From assembly GCF_003268005.1 (NCBI RefSeq), contig NZ_CP014213.1, positions 2,129,501 through 2,193,500 of the forward strand: 64,000 nucleotides of DNA, given 5' to 3'. The notes under the pieces are model-generated. The model was given only the letters and a program-made list of their open reading frames with translations, made no database searches and was not told the origin of the DNA. Both the position numbers and the translations under genes were made by a program. How positions within the stretch are numbered: the first letter of the stretch is position 1; each line of letters starts with the position of its first letter. This document shows, one piece after another, positions 36,677 through 46,634 of this stretch. Source of the DNA: Methanosphaera sp. BMS. Its GTDB lineage: Archaea > Methanobacteriota > Methanobacteria > Methanobacteriales > Methanobacteriaceae.

Positions 36677-37969
36677 TTACATATTGTAGTCATCAAGGGT
36701 ATAGCTTACCCTTTCATAATCCTCTAAATTCTTGAACGATTTGGTCGCATCCACACCTACCTTTGTCGTAGTGCCATCAATTTCCGCTACCGGATCAAGT
36801 GATGAGCCTCTTGCCTTAGGTATGATTATGATGTCATCATCACCTTTGACACGTGTTGCAATGGCATACTCGACATCTACAGGGTCAAATATGTCAATGT
36901 CCTCATCAACTATCACGCAATGCTTTAGTGATGGATGAGCTGATAATGCTGCCATCATAACGTTTTTGGCATCGCCCTCGGTTTGTTTTTTTATGGATAC
37001 AACGGCATGCAGCCAACAACAGCCGCCCTCCGTAAGAACCACATTTTGAACTGTTGGAATGGTATTTTTAACACTGTTGTATATACGTGGCTCCTGTGGA
37101 AGACCTTGCAGGAGTTTATGTTCATTACCCGCAGGCAGTATTGCATGATAATATGGATTTTCTTTATAGTGCATTTTACTAAGTTTTATCACAGGTTCAT
37201 CACGTATCTTATCGTAGGTATCGGTCAAATCTACAAATGGCCCTTCGCTTTCTCGCTTGTTGGCAAGAATCTTACCTTCAAGTAGTATTTCACATTCAAC
37301 AGCTTCAATATCAACATCTTCACATTTAACTAATGTTAATTCTCCATCTTTAAAGGTATTTGCCACTTCCAATTCATTGTCGTTAACTGATATGCTTGTT
37401 GTACTGGCAAGAAGTGTTGAAGGATTAAGTCCTATTGCTATGGCAATATCCAAGTCTTTACCCATGGATTCGGCTTTTTTATAATATGTGTACAACTGTC
37501 TTGGTACAATACGAATACCCAATGTGTCGTCACTGTTTACCAGCATTCTATGAATTGACGCATTTGTTATCCCGTTTTCAGGATCTTTTGCTATAACCAC
37601 ACCCGCCGTTATGTACTTGCCCTTATCCTTCGGGTAATGTTTTAGGATAGGAAGCTTGCTTAAATCTGCCTTTTCGGTGTAATCAAAGACTTCACCAGCT
37701 TCTTTGATATCTTTGATAGGTGTTGGATTGTTTGTTGCATGTATAATGTTTTCGGTAATCTTATCTACACTTGTACCGATTGACTTGGCAATCTTATCTC
37801 TGGTATTGCATATACCGGATATTATGTTCATGTCGCTGTCTTTTATGTTGGTAAATACCAATGTATCGGTTGGATGTTTTTTAAGAATGGATGTTATTTC
37901 ATATTCTGTTGATACTTCCTGTGTAATCTCTATAATTTCATCATTTATTTGATCTATTAATCGTGTCAT
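36677..37969 (-). CDS. UbiD-family decarboxylase
   Basis: Prenylated-FMN-dependent decarboxylase. UbiD blocks include [43 protein letters not shown], and [15 protein letters not shown]; the last third has [18 protein letters not shown]. In archaea that use the modified mevalonate pathway, the UbiD homologue decarboxylates anhydromevalonate 5-phosphate to isopentenyl phosphate, so this is the likely role. The enzyme needs a UbiX flavin prenyltransferase from elsewhere. It follows purE by 21 bases, with TGTGATGAATT before ATG. Confidence 0.9.
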   Translation of the reverse strand: MTRLIDQINDEIIEITQEVSTEYEITSILKKHPTDTLVFTNIKDSDMNIISGICNTRDKIAKSIGTSVDKITENIIHATNNPTPIKDIKEAGEVFDYTEKADLSKLPILKHYPKDKGKYITAGVVIAKDPENGITNASIHRMLVNSDDTLGIRIVPRQLYTYYKKAESMGKDLDIAIAIGLNPSTLLASTTSISVNDNELEVANTFKDGELTLVKCEDVDIEAVECEILLEGKILANKRESEGPFVDLTDTYDKIRDEPVIKLSKMHYKENPYYHAILPAGNEHKLLQGLPQEPRIYNSVKNTIPTVQNVVLTEGGCCWLHAVVSIKKQTEGDAKNVMMAALSAHPSLKHCVIVDEDIDIFDPVDVEYAIATRVKGDDDIIIIPKARGSSLDPVAEIDGTTTKVGVDATKSFKNLEDYERVSYTLDDYNM

Positions 37970-37990
37970 AATTCATCACATCTAAATGTT

Positions 37991-38995
37991 TTATTCAAAG
38001 TAGGCATTTTTGTGTATTAGTTTATTATATTCTTCAAGATTTTCCTTAATGTCTTCATGATAATTGGACAGTATGCGTGCAATAAAGAGTGCCGCATTTT
38101 CACCGGCATCAATACCCATGGTAGCTGTAGGTACACCCGGTGGCATCTGTACCATACTAAGCAGGGAGTCTATACCCTTCAAGTCTCCACTGCATGGGAC
38201 TCCAATAACCGGTTTTGTTGTATGGGATACAACCGCTCCTGCAAGAACACTTGATAAATTGCTAACGGCTATAAACAATTCTATTTGTTTATTTGCCTCT
38301 TTCATGTATTTTTCCAGTTTGTCGGGATTTCTTGTTGATGGTACGACCTTATAGTCACATGGAATGTTAAGAATATCCAATGTTTTAATGATTTTCTGAA
38401 CTGTATCAGTATTGGAATAACTTTCCGATAGGATTAACACTTTGCTGTCTTTGTTTAGTTCCAACTCTTCATCTACTTTAGGTCTTTTATGTTCAACACG
38501 TGCTGATGGGGTGTAGTTATCTCCACCAATTTCATTTATCAATTCCTCTTGGGAAGTAATCATCTTTTCAACATATGATGCTCTTTTATTAATTAGCTTG
38601 GCTTTTAGTTCATCATCATCATATGCCAGTATTTGACATGCTATCATTGCAGCATTGTCTGCCCTATCTATTCCTACACAGGCAACAGGTGTACCTACCT
38701 GCATCTGTGCACAGGATAATAATGAGTCAAGACCACCAAGTTTGGCCTTTACGGGAACACCTATGACTGGTTTGGTAGTGTAGGCTGCTACTACTCCGGG
38801 CAGGTGTGCAGCAAGTCCTGCAATTGCAATAAATACGTCAATGTCATCTGTATAATTGGTCATGACATCCTTTACAAGGCCATGTGTTCTATGTGCCGAG
38901 GTTACCTTGATGTCATATGCCACATTCATTTGTTCCAGGACATCCACGGCTTTTTTTGCCACATCAATGTCACTGGCACTTCCTAAAATTAACAT
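37991..38995 (-). CDS. purE: N5-carboxyaminoimidazole ribonucleotide mutase, tandem two-domain PurE
   Basis: Moves CO2 in purine synthesis. Two PurE domains are joined: residues 1-160 with [35 protein letters not shown]; residues 180-334 with [28 protein letters not shown] and [18 protein letters not shown]. The first domain keeps the catalytic SAHRT. The second has PSTRNP at that position, lacking the His, so it is probably structural. Two-domain PurE occurs in Methanobacteriales. No strong ribosome binding site is seen. It leads the run purE-ubiD-M42. Confidence 0.93.
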   Translation of the reverse strand: MLILGSASDIDVAKKAVDVLEQMNVAYDIKVTSAHRTHGLVKDVMTNYTDDIDVFIAIAGLAAHLPGVVAAYTTKPVIGVPVKAKLGGLDSLLSCAQMQVGTPVACVGIDRADNAAMIACQILAYDDDELKAKLINKRASYVEKMITSQEELINEIGGDNYTPSARVEHKRPKVDEELELNKDSKVLILSESYSNTDTVQKIIKTLDILNIPCDYKVVPSTRNPDKLEKYMKEANKQIELFIAVSNLSSVLAGAVVSHTTKPVIGVPCSGDLKGIDSLLSMVQMPPGVPTATMGIDAGENAALFIARILSNYHEDIKENLEEYNKLIHKNAYFE

Positions 38996-39128
38996 TACTT
39001 TTTTTTGAATAATAATCCCCTTCCACTTAGCTATGTTTTTATACTATATAATAATATAATATATGTTCAATGAAGTATTTTAGTTTTACAAATAATTTTC
39101 AAAAACTGTCTGTTTACTATGGATTGTA

Positions 39129-39467
39129 CTAATTGCCTGAATCAAATACCTTAATATCATTCGATGCATCATATTGGTCGGCGTGATTATTCACTTTCTC
39201 CGTCATTGCATCTTCAAGATTTTCACTTTTTTTCTCATTTGATTTTGTTGCATTGTTGTTTTTATGTGGATTATTGGTGTTGCTTGCCACGTTTGCATTG
39301 TTATTTCCAGTATCATCAGAGTCATTTAGACTGCTGTTGTTTAAGATATCTGACGTATTGTTATCCTGATTTGTATCATTAATCGTTGTTATAACAGCTA
39401 AAATTGCAATTATTAATATAACTACCCCAATTATCAAGATTTGACCTTCTTTTCTTATTTTTATCAC
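39129..39467 (-). CDS. Small Asn-rich membrane-anchored protein
   Basis: A 112-residue protein with a basic start (IKIRKEGQ), one hydrophobic helix (about 10-28) and a low-complexity exterior dominated by Asn, Asp, Ser and Thr. KEGQ before the helix could be a pilin-type processing site. GTG at 39467 overlaps the ribosome binding site AGAGGTGAT and no ATG or TTG lies at normal distance, so the real start may be a rare codon a few bases on. Divergent from the GT2 gene. Function unknown. Confidence 0.6.
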   Translation of the reverse strand: MIKIRKEGQILIIGVVILIIAILAVITTINDTNQDNNTSDILNNSSLNDSDDTGNNNANVASNTNNPHKNNNATKSNEKKSENLEDAMTEKVNNHADQYDASNDIKVFDSGN

Positions 39468-39590
39468 CTCTTTGGCCTTTTTGTGATTGAAAAATTATCT
39501 TTTGAAAATACAATATATTATTAATTAATTATTATATATATTTAATTATTAGGTATTATTTTAAAAAAATTATTAGGAAAAGTAGATAGC

Positions 39591-41390
39591 ATGTTTCAAT
39601 ATTTAATTATGGCTTTACTATTGGTTTTATCGATATTCATGACAACCTCCAATAGTAAAAGTACTCTAAAAATGGTTTCCGTTGTTATTCCAGCATTTAA
39701 TGAGGAAAAAAGTATTGAACATGTTATCAGTGTAGTCAAAGAGGTCAAAGAAATTACGCAGATAATAGTAGTCAATGATGGATCAACCGATAATACCGAA
39801 AAAATAGTATCAAATATTGATGGAATAACTTTAATCAATCATAAAGTCAACAAGGGAAAGGGTTCTGCCATGAAGACAGGACTCAGAGAAGTTACTGGGC
39901 AGATTGTATTGTTTTTGGATGCAGATTTATCAGAAATTAATAAAAGTCAGGTTGAAGCTATAATACGACCAATACTTGACAATAATGCTGACATTACCAA
40001 AACGAAGTTTAAACGAGAAGCGGGACGTGTAACCGAGCTTACAGCAAAACCGTTACTGCAATTTTTCTTCCCTGAACTATCATTTGAACAGCCGTTAAGC
40101 GGACAATTTGCCGCTATAAAATCATTCCTGGATAAAATAGACTTGGAAAAGGATTATGGTGTGGACATAGGTATAGTGCTTGATGCAGAAGCATTGGGTA
40201 TGAGGATACAGGAAGTGGATATCGGGAATATCGTTCATGAAATGTCATCTCTAAAGGAACTTAACCTGATGGCCAACGAAGTAGTAAGAACCATAGTCGA
40301 TAGGGCTATCAGCTATGGTAGATTAACCATGATGGATGAATTGGGTTATGGTATACGTATGGAAATCATGGCATTGTCCATTACCATGTTTGGAATATTT
40401 GCATTGTTCTTCATTAAGTTTATCACAACACCGATAGCAGCCTTAATATTGCTTGTGGGTTTTCTATTGTCAATATTCTACTTAATAAAAATCATACGTA
40501 AGTCAATACGTATGTATAGACAATCCAAAATAGGTTTCTGGCAGATGACCAAATCATTTATTCACATGCATTTTCCAATCATAATATCCGTACTCATCAT
40601 ACTTGCTATTGTAATGGCATTGCTCGGTTCGGTTAAAATAACATCCAATGAAATATCAATAGAGCCCGCAACAAAAAACCTGGTAATATCTAACTCAGGT
40701 ACAAGCGGTAGCAGCGTTGATGTAAGGGGACCATATACCATTGAAAGTGCATTGGAAAATGAGCCCCAATATATAAGATTGTCGAACTCGGCACTGAATA
40801 CTCTTCAAGCACAATATGGTGATTTCATATACATTGGAGGAGATTATTATCAACTGGAGCAGGCGGTAAACAATGAAACGGGAATAATACGCATTCCGGA
40901 AGCCGCACGTAACGAACTCAAGATTGAAACTGGTACTGTTATAAGGGATAGTGATTTAAGGGGAATCTTTGATCAGTGTACGTTGATACGTAACATTGAA
41001 CCCGATGAGGGAAAAACCAGTGATGAAAGATATCTTAGGGAAAACCTCTCCACGATAAACTATACCAACGTCAACTTAAGCGTTGGAAAGCATATCACTA
41101 CAAACCAGTCATCAGGTAAACTATTGAATGTTTATGTTAACGAATCACTTGTGGGTCAAACAACGGGACATTTGAACAATGACACATATAACATCTATGT
41201 AAACAATGAATTGTATGAGTCATTAGAATTAAACGAGTCATCAACCGGTAGAATTGCCAACTTTAGCTATGCGGGCTCGGATATATCGGTCATACTGGAG
41301 GATGCCGGAAATACCACCAACGTATTTTTATCATCAAACGATAAATATAAATTCCTGAATATCGGTATAAGAAACGATTATACCTATTAA
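39591..41390 (+). CDS. Family 2 glycosyltransferase fused to membrane helices and an outside domain
   Basis: Residues 28-235 are a GT-A glycosyltransferase: VSVVIPAFNEEKSIEHV, VVNDGSTDNTEKI, NKGKGSAMKTGL and the metal-binding LFLDADLS. This resembles glucosyl-3-phosphoglycerate synthase-like and dolichol-phosphate transferases. Two membrane helices follow (about 264-305) and another at 335-355. The last 240 residues should then lie outside the cell; they are beta-rich with repeated Asn glycosylation-like motifs and no family I know. An N-terminal hydrophobic segment precedes the enzyme. It may use a lipid-linked sugar. The fusion is unusual. Confidence 0.8.
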   Translation: MFQYLIMALLLVLSIFMTTSNSKSTLKMVSVVIPAFNEEKSIEHVISVVKEVKEITQIIVVNDGSTDNTEKIVSNIDGITLINHKVNKGKGSAMKTGLREVTGQIVLFLDADLSEINKSQVEAIIRPILDNNADITKTKFKREAGRVTELTAKPLLQFFFPELSFEQPLSGQFAAIKSFLDKIDLEKDYGVDIGIVLDAEALGMRIQEVDIGNIVHEMSSLKELNLMANEVVRTIVDRAISYGRLTMMDELGYGIRMEIMALSITMFGIFALFFIKFITTPIAALILLVGFLLSIFYLIKIIRKSIRMYRQSKIGFWQMTKSFIHMHFPIIISVLIILAIVMALLGSVKITSNEISIEPATKNLVISNSGTSGSSVDVRGPYTIESALENEPQYIRLSNSALNTLQAQYGDFIYIGGDYYQLEQAVNNETGIIRIPEAARNELKIETGTVIRDSDLRGIFDQCTLIRNIEPDEGKTSDERYLRENLSTINYTNVNLSVGKHITTNQSSGKLLNVYVNESLVGQTTGHLNNDTYNIYVNNELYESLELNESSTGRIANFSYAGSDISVILEDAGNTTNVFLSSNDKYKFLNIGIRNDYTY

Positions 41391-41750
41391 CCCACTATTT
41401 TTTTCTAGAAAAAGTATATTGCATCGTGAGTTTACTTTCATAGCATGATAATTTGCCATATTGATTTTTCATCCAAGAATTGAATATCTCACCACTAAAC
41501 CAGACATATATTGCAAGTGTAAAATTTCATTTATTTTGAATTTTTTCGATTAATAATATTTCATTTAAACTCACCCAATATAGTTCATAAAATAAGTTTT
41601 CATAGCTTTTTTTAGAGGATATTGTCCTATTTAAAATAATTAATATATTTAATGGAAATAATACAATGAATATTTGGGTGGCAGTAATTTAAAAGCACAT
41701 TTTTTATTTAAAAAAAGTTTAATTGTGGCGGTTATATTTAAGGGTGGTTA
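41391..41750. other. Intergenic, convergent gene ends
   Basis: About 360 AT-rich bases between the GT2 gene and the marker 11 gene. I see only T-rich runs that could terminate either transcript. An ORF from 41674 mostly mirrors the opposite-strand gene and is not called. Confidence 0.5.
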
Positions 41751-42725
41751 TTATGGGGAGGAGTTCAAGTACTTTTCTTCCTCTTGGCAGTATACCTTAC
41801 CGTATTCTTCAGGTAAGTTATACAATCCGATGGCCGCTAGAGCTCCAATCAGCCCGGCCTCTCCTGTTACATTTTCCACACGAATATTATTGTCTTTGGC
41901 AATTTTACATGCTTCATCAATGTATTTCATTGATTTTTTAGCTTCTAATCCGTAATTTTCAACCTCTTTTGGTATGTATAGTTTATCCCATACGGCAATA
42001 GCGGTATTTTCAGATAGTGTGGTTTTTTTGAGTTTATCCACTACAGTCTGAATCAGATCTTCTTTCTGTGATTCCATGACTGCAAAGGTCAATGCTATTG
42101 ATACGCAATTTCTTGTCTTGTTGGGGTTGTTCGGATATAACTGACAGGTTATATGCTCAAGATACCTGTAGCCCTTTTCCTCTTGAATCTCATTTGCAAT
42201 GTTGTTTGCAAGAGTCCAGGTAGCACCCTCCGTAGGTATGTCCGTATCATCTATTCCAATAATGACCTTGTGCAGCTTCGGGGTTATGACACATGCCTGG
42301 CCTACCTTGGATCCTCCACCCTTTTCATAGATTTCCACTCTTTTTACACCTTTGGCCTTTCCCCTGCACATTGCAGCACCTACACCTGCACCGGCTAGTC
42401 CCATGTGATGAATCTTTATTTCATCACCTTCTATTGATACCTCTGCTATGCCTGCTGCCTGAAGGCTAGGTATGAGTTTCAAGTCACATTTGCCCACATC
42501 AAGGTAATATGTGTGTTTGTTGCCGTCGCGTCTGGCACACTTTACTATTGGACTTGTTCTCTGGTATTGGGTTATCATCCAATCAGAGCCTATCGGACAT
42601 GGATGATATTCAATTAGTTCTATTTTTTCTTCATCAGAATCAGTAATTGTAAGAATTTCCTCATATGGTGTAATCCATGGGTCGGTGTATTTCTTTTTTA
42701 ATTCTTCTGGTGTTAATATTTCCAT
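41751..42725 (-). CDS. Methanogenesis marker protein 11
   Basis: A 324-residue protein confined to methanogens. The block VIIGIDDTDIPTEGATWTLAN near residue 160 is shared with the N-terminal region of the tRNA-Ile2 agmatinylcytidine synthetase family, and ITCQLYPNNPNKTRNCVSIAL follows. The N-terminal 150 residues contain Cys in EYHPCPIG, VKCARR and GKCDLK. Its job is unknown; presence tracks methanogenesis. AAAGGA sets ATG 42725, not the TTG at 42743. Last gene of the leuC-leuD-leuB-small ORF-ribH run, though the 46-base gap to ribH leaves that open. Confidence 0.85.
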   Translation of the reverse strand: MEILTPEELKKKYTDPWITPYEEILTITDSDEEKIELIEYHPCPIGSDWMITQYQRTSPIVKCARRDGNKHTYYLDVGKCDLKLIPSLQAAGIAEVSIEGDEIKIHHMGLAGAGVGAAMCRGKAKGVKRVEIYEKGGGSKVGQACVITPKLHKVIIGIDDTDIPTEGATWTLANNIANEIQEEKGYRYLEHITCQLYPNNPNKTRNCVSIALTFAVMESQKEDLIQTVVDKLKKTTLSENTAIAVWDKLYIPKEVENYGLEAKKSMKYIDEACKIAKDNNIRVENVTGEAGLIGALAAIGLYNLPEEYGKVYCQEEEKYLNSSP

Positions 42726-42791
42726 ATTATTATTTCCTTTCAATTTTTGTATATAAAAAAAGAATTAGAAAAATAGTTTTTTATTAAGATT

Positions 42792-43196
42792 CTACTCTAA
42801 TCTTTTAACTAATTTTACTGCAGCTTCCACTGCACGTTTTCCATATTCTACTCTTTTGTGTGCTTCAAGTCTGGTCATACCAGGACCTGATATTCCAAGG
42901 GTAACTGGCTTATTGTATTCCAGGGATAAATCAGTAATTTTACGTGCTGCATGTTGGACTACAATCTCATCATGATGAGTGTCTCCTTCGATAACGGCAC
43001 CTAATGTAATTACAGCATCTACGTTATCGTCTTCCAACAATTTCTTTATAGCCAATGGCATGTCATAAACGCCCGGTACTGGGAACACTTCTGTTATTTC
43101 AGCACCTAAAAATTTTGCATGTTCCTTTGCTAGTTCCAACATCATACTGGTAATATCAAAATTAAATTCTGCTACTACTGCTCCTATCTTAATCAT
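42792..43196 (-). CDS. ribH: 6,7-dimethyl-8-ribityllumazine synthase
   Basis: Condenses the ribityl-uracil amine with dihydroxybutanone phosphate in riboflavin synthesis, and so supports FAD, FMN and F420 supply. Family motifs are visible in 134 residues: [23 protein letters not shown] (about 40-51), [15 protein letters not shown] (His catalytic) and [21 protein letters not shown] precedes ATG. It lies downstream of the leu-type genes and the small membrane ORF. Confidence 0.95.
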   Translation of the reverse strand: MIKIGAVVAEFNFDITSMMLELAKEHAKFLGAEITEVFPVPGVYDMPLAIKKLLEDDNVDAVITLGAVIEGDTHHDEIVVQHAARKITDLSLEYNKPVTLGISGPGMTRLEAHKRVEYGKRAVEAAVKLVKRLE

Positions 43197-43271
43197 TTAA
43201 ACAAAACCTCTGATTATATTTTTTTTATATATTAATTATTCGTTATATTCTATACTAGAATTTTTTACTGT

Positions 43272-43358
43272 TTATACTAGGTATAATACAAATGCTGATA
43301 CTGAACTGACTATCATAATAAATATAATGAATAATGCTGCTGCTTTTGCTGTTTCCAT
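43272..43358 (-). CDS. 28-aa membrane small protein
   Basis: An ORF too short for ordinary gene callers: METAKAAALFIIFIMIVS then SVSAFVLYLV. ATG follows CGGAGAGATAAA, a strong ribosome binding site (43362-43369). The product is a single hydrophobic helix after a short polar start, with small residues (Ala, Ser) that could pack against another membrane protein. It sits alone in the 268-base gap between leuB and ribH on the same strand, so transcription is likely. No family recognised; function unknown. Confidence 0.65.
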   Translation of the reverse strand: METAKAAALFIIFIMIVSSVSAFVLYLV

Positions 43359-43464
43359 TTTATCTCTCCGTATACTTAATAATTAATTTTTTTCATGGTA
43401 TCATAAAGAATATTTCTTTGGAGGTAAATCTTCTTTAATATATTATATTGATGTTTTCCTATTA

Positions 43465-44439
43465 TTATAATTTGCTTGCAATATACTCTGCCATTTCATA
43501 AGTTGAAGCATTACCACCTAAGTCAGGTGTTACAACTTTGGCCTCTTGAATCACATCAATAAGTACTTCTTCAACACGTCTTGCTTGTTCGCTTTCACCT
43601 AGGTAGTCAAGCATCATACAGGCAGATAATATCGTGGCTGCAGGATTTGCTATTAGTTTACCTGCAATATCAGGTGCAGAACCATGTACGGGTTCAAACA
43701 ATCCATTATTGTCACCGATATTTGCTGATGGAATCATACCTAATCCACCCACGAGACCTGCTCCCTCATCGGATAATATGTCACCGTAAAGGTTTGATGT
43801 AACGATTACTTCAAAGTCCAATGGATTTGTAATAAGATACATTGCAGTTGCATCCACATAGAAGTCATTGCTTTCAATGTCCGGATAGTTTTCTGCTACT
43901 TCGTAGAATGTCTTCTTGAATAGTCCATCGGATATTTTAAGTACGTTGGCCTTATGTACGGCCGTAACTTTTGATCTGTTTGTATCCACAGCATACTTGA
44001 ATGCATAGTCACAGATTTTCTCGGATGCCTTTTTGGTCACTTTCTTACGTGCAATTGCACCTTCAGGTGTTTTTTCTTCATCACCGATATATAAATCTTC
44101 GGTGTTTTCTCTTACAATCATAAAGTCAATGTTTCCATACTTTTCTGGTTGTACTGATTTAACAGGTCGTAAATTAACGAATGTTTCCAGTTCATGTCTT
44201 AAACGGACAATTACATCAGCCGCTGTTTCACCGGCTGCACCAAAGAGTACTGCATCGGCATCCTTTGCTATCTGGATTGTTTCATCCGGAAGGGCTTCTC
44301 CACAATTTTCTTTACATTCATCCCCAGCTACCGCATGGGTATAGTTAAATTCTATAGGTAGCTTGTCGAGTACCTTGAGTGTAGCTTCCACTACTTCTTT
44401 ACCTATTCCATCTCCTGGAATTACTGCTATATTATACAT
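43465..44439 (-). CDS. leuB: Isopropylmalate / isohomocitrate dehydrogenase family
   Basis: NAD(P)-dependent beta-decarboxylating dehydrogenase. VIPGDGIGKEVVE at the start, FVNLRPVKSV and IVRENTEDLYIGDE (substrate loop), AVHKANVLK, and SNLYGDILSDEGAGLVGGLGM (metal Asp residues) are all present in 324 residues. In methanogens the family splits into LeuB (leucine) and AksF (2-oxosuberate for coenzyme B); sequence alone does not let me choose. AAGGTGT precedes ATG. It directly follows the small dehydratase subunit by 12 bases, so the three genes form one pathway unit. Confidence 0.88.
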   Translation of the reverse strand: MYNIAVIPGDGIGKEVVEATLKVLDKLPIEFNYTHAVAGDECKENCGEALPDETIQIAKDADAVLFGAAGETAADVIVRLRHELETFVNLRPVKSVQPEKYGNIDFMIVRENTEDLYIGDEEKTPEGAIARKKVTKKASEKICDYAFKYAVDTNRSKVTAVHKANVLKISDGLFKKTFYEVAENYPDIESNDFYVDATAMYLITNPLDFEVIVTSNLYGDILSDEGAGLVGGLGMIPSANIGDNNGLFEPVHGSAPDIAGKLIANPAATILSACMMLDYLGESEQARRVEEVLIDVIQEAKVVTPDLGGNASTYEMAEYIASKL

Positions 44440-44451
44440 GTAGTTTACACC

Positions 44452-44955
44452 TTATTCTTTGAATTCTGTGTTGTTTAAGTAATCGATTAGTCCACCGTTT
44501 TCAAGTATTTCAAACATGAATGGCGGTAATTTTGTTGTTTTATATTCTTTGTCTTTGGACATGTTTTTCATACTTCCCTCTTCCAGGTTAAGTTTGACTA
44601 TGTCCTCTTCATCTATTTCATCAGGTCCATTTGGTGCTTCAACCAATGGTAAACCTATGTTTGTAGCATTTCTATAGAATATGCGTGCAAATGATTTGGC
44701 AACTACTGCCTGAATGCCCGCTGCTTTGATTGCTATAGGGGCGTGTTCACGGCTTGATCCACAACCGAAGTTGGAACCTGCTACCAGTACATCACCCTCC
44801 CTGATTTTGTCCTTGTAGTGAAGGTCGTATCCTTCCATTACGTGTTTGCCCAGATCTTCGGCTTTGCTTAGCGTCAGGTATCTTCCAGGTAGTATGCTGT
44901 CTGTATCTATGTCGTCACCGAGTTTAAGTGCTCTTCCTTCAATAATTTTTTGCAT
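44452..44955 (-). CDS. leuD: Isopropylmalate / homoaconitate hydratase, small subunit
   Basis: Swivelling domain of the two-subunit aconitase-type isomerase. The swivel loop is AGSNFGCGSSREHAP, and IAIKAAGIQAVVAKSFARIFYRN follows. The specificity loop reads DTDSILPGRYLTLSKAE: YLTL is neither of the forms I recall for dedicated isopropylmalate (YLV-) or homoaconitate (YLRT) enzymes, so substrate range is open. AAGGAGATG precedes ATG; 15 bases separate it from leuC. Confidence 0.9.
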   Translation of the reverse strand: MQKIIEGRALKLGDDIDTDSILPGRYLTLSKAEDLGKHVMEGYDLHYKDKIREGDVLVAGSNFGCGSSREHAPIAIKAAGIQAVVAKSFARIFYRNATNIGLPLVEAPNGPDEIDEEDIVKLNLEEGSMKNMSKDKEYKTTKLPPFMFEILENGGLIDYLNNTEFKE

Positions 44956-44970
44956 AATTACACATCTCCT

Positions 44971-46227
44971 TTATCTATTTCTTGGTGCAGTTATGTGACC
45001 GGTCAGTGCACTTTCTGCTGCTACTATTGGGGAACTTAGGTATACTTTACCCTCTGGGCTTCCCTGTCTTCCTTTGAAGTTACGGTTTGATGTGGATAGG
45101 CTTACTTCTCCATCACCTATAAGGCCGATATGTCCACCAAGACATGGACCACAACATGGGTTACATACCAATGCTCCGGCATCAACGAAGATGTCCATAA
45201 GTCCTTCATCCAGTGCCTGTTTATAGATGGTTCTGGATGATGGTATGACAAGTGCTCTAACGCCTTTTTTAATCTTGTTTCCTTTAAGTATGCGTGCTGC
45301 CTGTTCTAGGTCCTTAAGTCTTCCATTGGTACATGAACCAATAAATACCTGGTCAATTTCCACGTCTTCGCATTCTGATGCAGGTTTTACATTATCCACA
45401 TAGTTAGGACATGCTACCTGTGGTTCCAGTTGGCTTACATCAATATCCATTACCTCAAGGCTTGCTGCATCACTGTCTGTTGTAAACTTCGTGTATGGCT
45501 TGTTTGTCCTGTTTTTAAGGTATTCATCGGTTACCTTGTCAGGCTCTACAAGTCCTGTTTTACCGCCCATCTCTATTGCCATGTTACTCATGACAAGCCT
45601 ATCGGACATGTCCATGTTTTGCACGGTTTCACCGGCATATTCACATGCCTTGTAGGTAGCACCGTCCTGGCCTACCTGGCCGATGATGTTTAATATTACA
45701 TCCTTACTTGTAACGTTTTCCGGTAGTTTTCCTGTGATGTTGTACTGTATCGTCTCCGGTACTTTAAACCATAACTGTCCGGTGGCAAATACCATGGCCA
45801 TATCGGTTGAACCGATACCTGTTGAAAAAGCACCAAGTGCACCATTGGTACATGTATGTGAGTCACTACCTACAATAACTGTTCCTGGTAGGGCATGTCC
45901 CTTTTCAGGTACTACCTGATGACATACTCCTTCATATACATCATAGAAGTTTTTAATTCCTTGTTCTTTTACAAATTCTCTCATTATCTGATGATTTTTT
46001 GCAGCATCAAGTGAGTCTGCTGGTACCTGATGGTCAAATGGTATGACTATCTTGTCGGGATTCCAGACCTTGTCAGTGTTAATCTGTTCTAGTGACTGTA
46101 GGGTCAGTGGACCTGTCAGGTCATGAACCATGGCAACATCGATATCTGCCATGATTATATCTCCGGCTTCAACCTTCTCGTTGCCTGAAGCCTTTGCGAG
46201 TATCTTTTCACTCATTGTCATTGACAT
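44971..46227 (-). CDS. leuC: Isopropylmalate / homoaconitate hydratase, large subunit
   Basis: [4Fe-4S] subunit that isomerises isopropylmalate or homocitrate. Cluster Cys residues are in [13 protein letters not shown] and [12 protein letters not shown]; the substrate region [25 protein letters not shown] is clear. 418 residues is usual. GGAGGT 9 bases ahead sets the ATG. First gene of leuC-leuD-leuB. Which pathway it serves is tied to the leuB and leuD question. Confidence 0.92.
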   Translation of the reverse strand: MSMTMSEKILAKASGNEKVEAGDIIMADIDVAMVHDLTGPLTLQSLEQINTDKVWNPDKIVIPFDHQVPADSLDAAKNHQIMREFVKEQGIKNFYDVYEGVCHQVVPEKGHALPGTVIVGSDSHTCTNGALGAFSTGIGSTDMAMVFATGQLWFKVPETIQYNITGKLPENVTSKDVILNIIGQVGQDGATYKACEYAGETVQNMDMSDRLVMSNMAIEMGGKTGLVEPDKVTDEYLKNRTNKPYTKFTTDSDAASLEVMDIDVSQLEPQVACPNYVDNVKPASECEDVEIDQVFIGSCTNGRLKDLEQAARILKGNKIKKGVRALVIPSSRTIYKQALDEGLMDIFVDAGALVCNPCCGPCLGGHIGLIGDGEVSLSTSNRNFKGRQGSPEGKVYLSSPIVAAESALTGHITAPRNR

Positions 46228-46634
46228 TTAATTTTTACCTCCAAATTATATTCTAATATAATAATAACAATTAAACATATTCAATACTCTAACTCATTTT
46301 CATGAGTAAAGTATGATTTTTAATATGATGAATTTTTCATAAATTCACTTTATATATATTTATATTTAACTAAGTTAATATTTTTAGTGGTGGATATATT
46401 TTTTTCAACTTCTTAATTTGGAATACTTATGAAGTTGAGGTCAACATTTAAAATTTAAACATTATAGTATGAATACATTCTTATTGTCCGATGCCATAAG
46501 TTTTAATATAATGGATTATTAATAGGATTATGATAAAATATAATATTAACTGTAAAATATATACCACTTATTAAAAAAAATAGTCCTATCACATGATGAA
46601 TTATAAGTCACGATATATTGTTGGATGAATTTCT
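46228..46634. other. Divergent promoter region of leuC and the DUF2112-like gene
   Basis: About 400 AT-rich bases. A TATA-like TTTATATATATTT lies at about 46351. CAACTTC (46406) and GAAGTTG (46431) form a 7-bp inverted repeat, and GTTGAGGTCAAC at 46434 is a short overlapping palindrome; either could be an operator for the leu-type operon. No gene seen. Confidence 0.45.

Noticed and set aside
41674-41955. 93-codon plus-strand ORF
   Set aside because: Most of it mirrors the 3' end of the marker protein 11 gene on the other strand.
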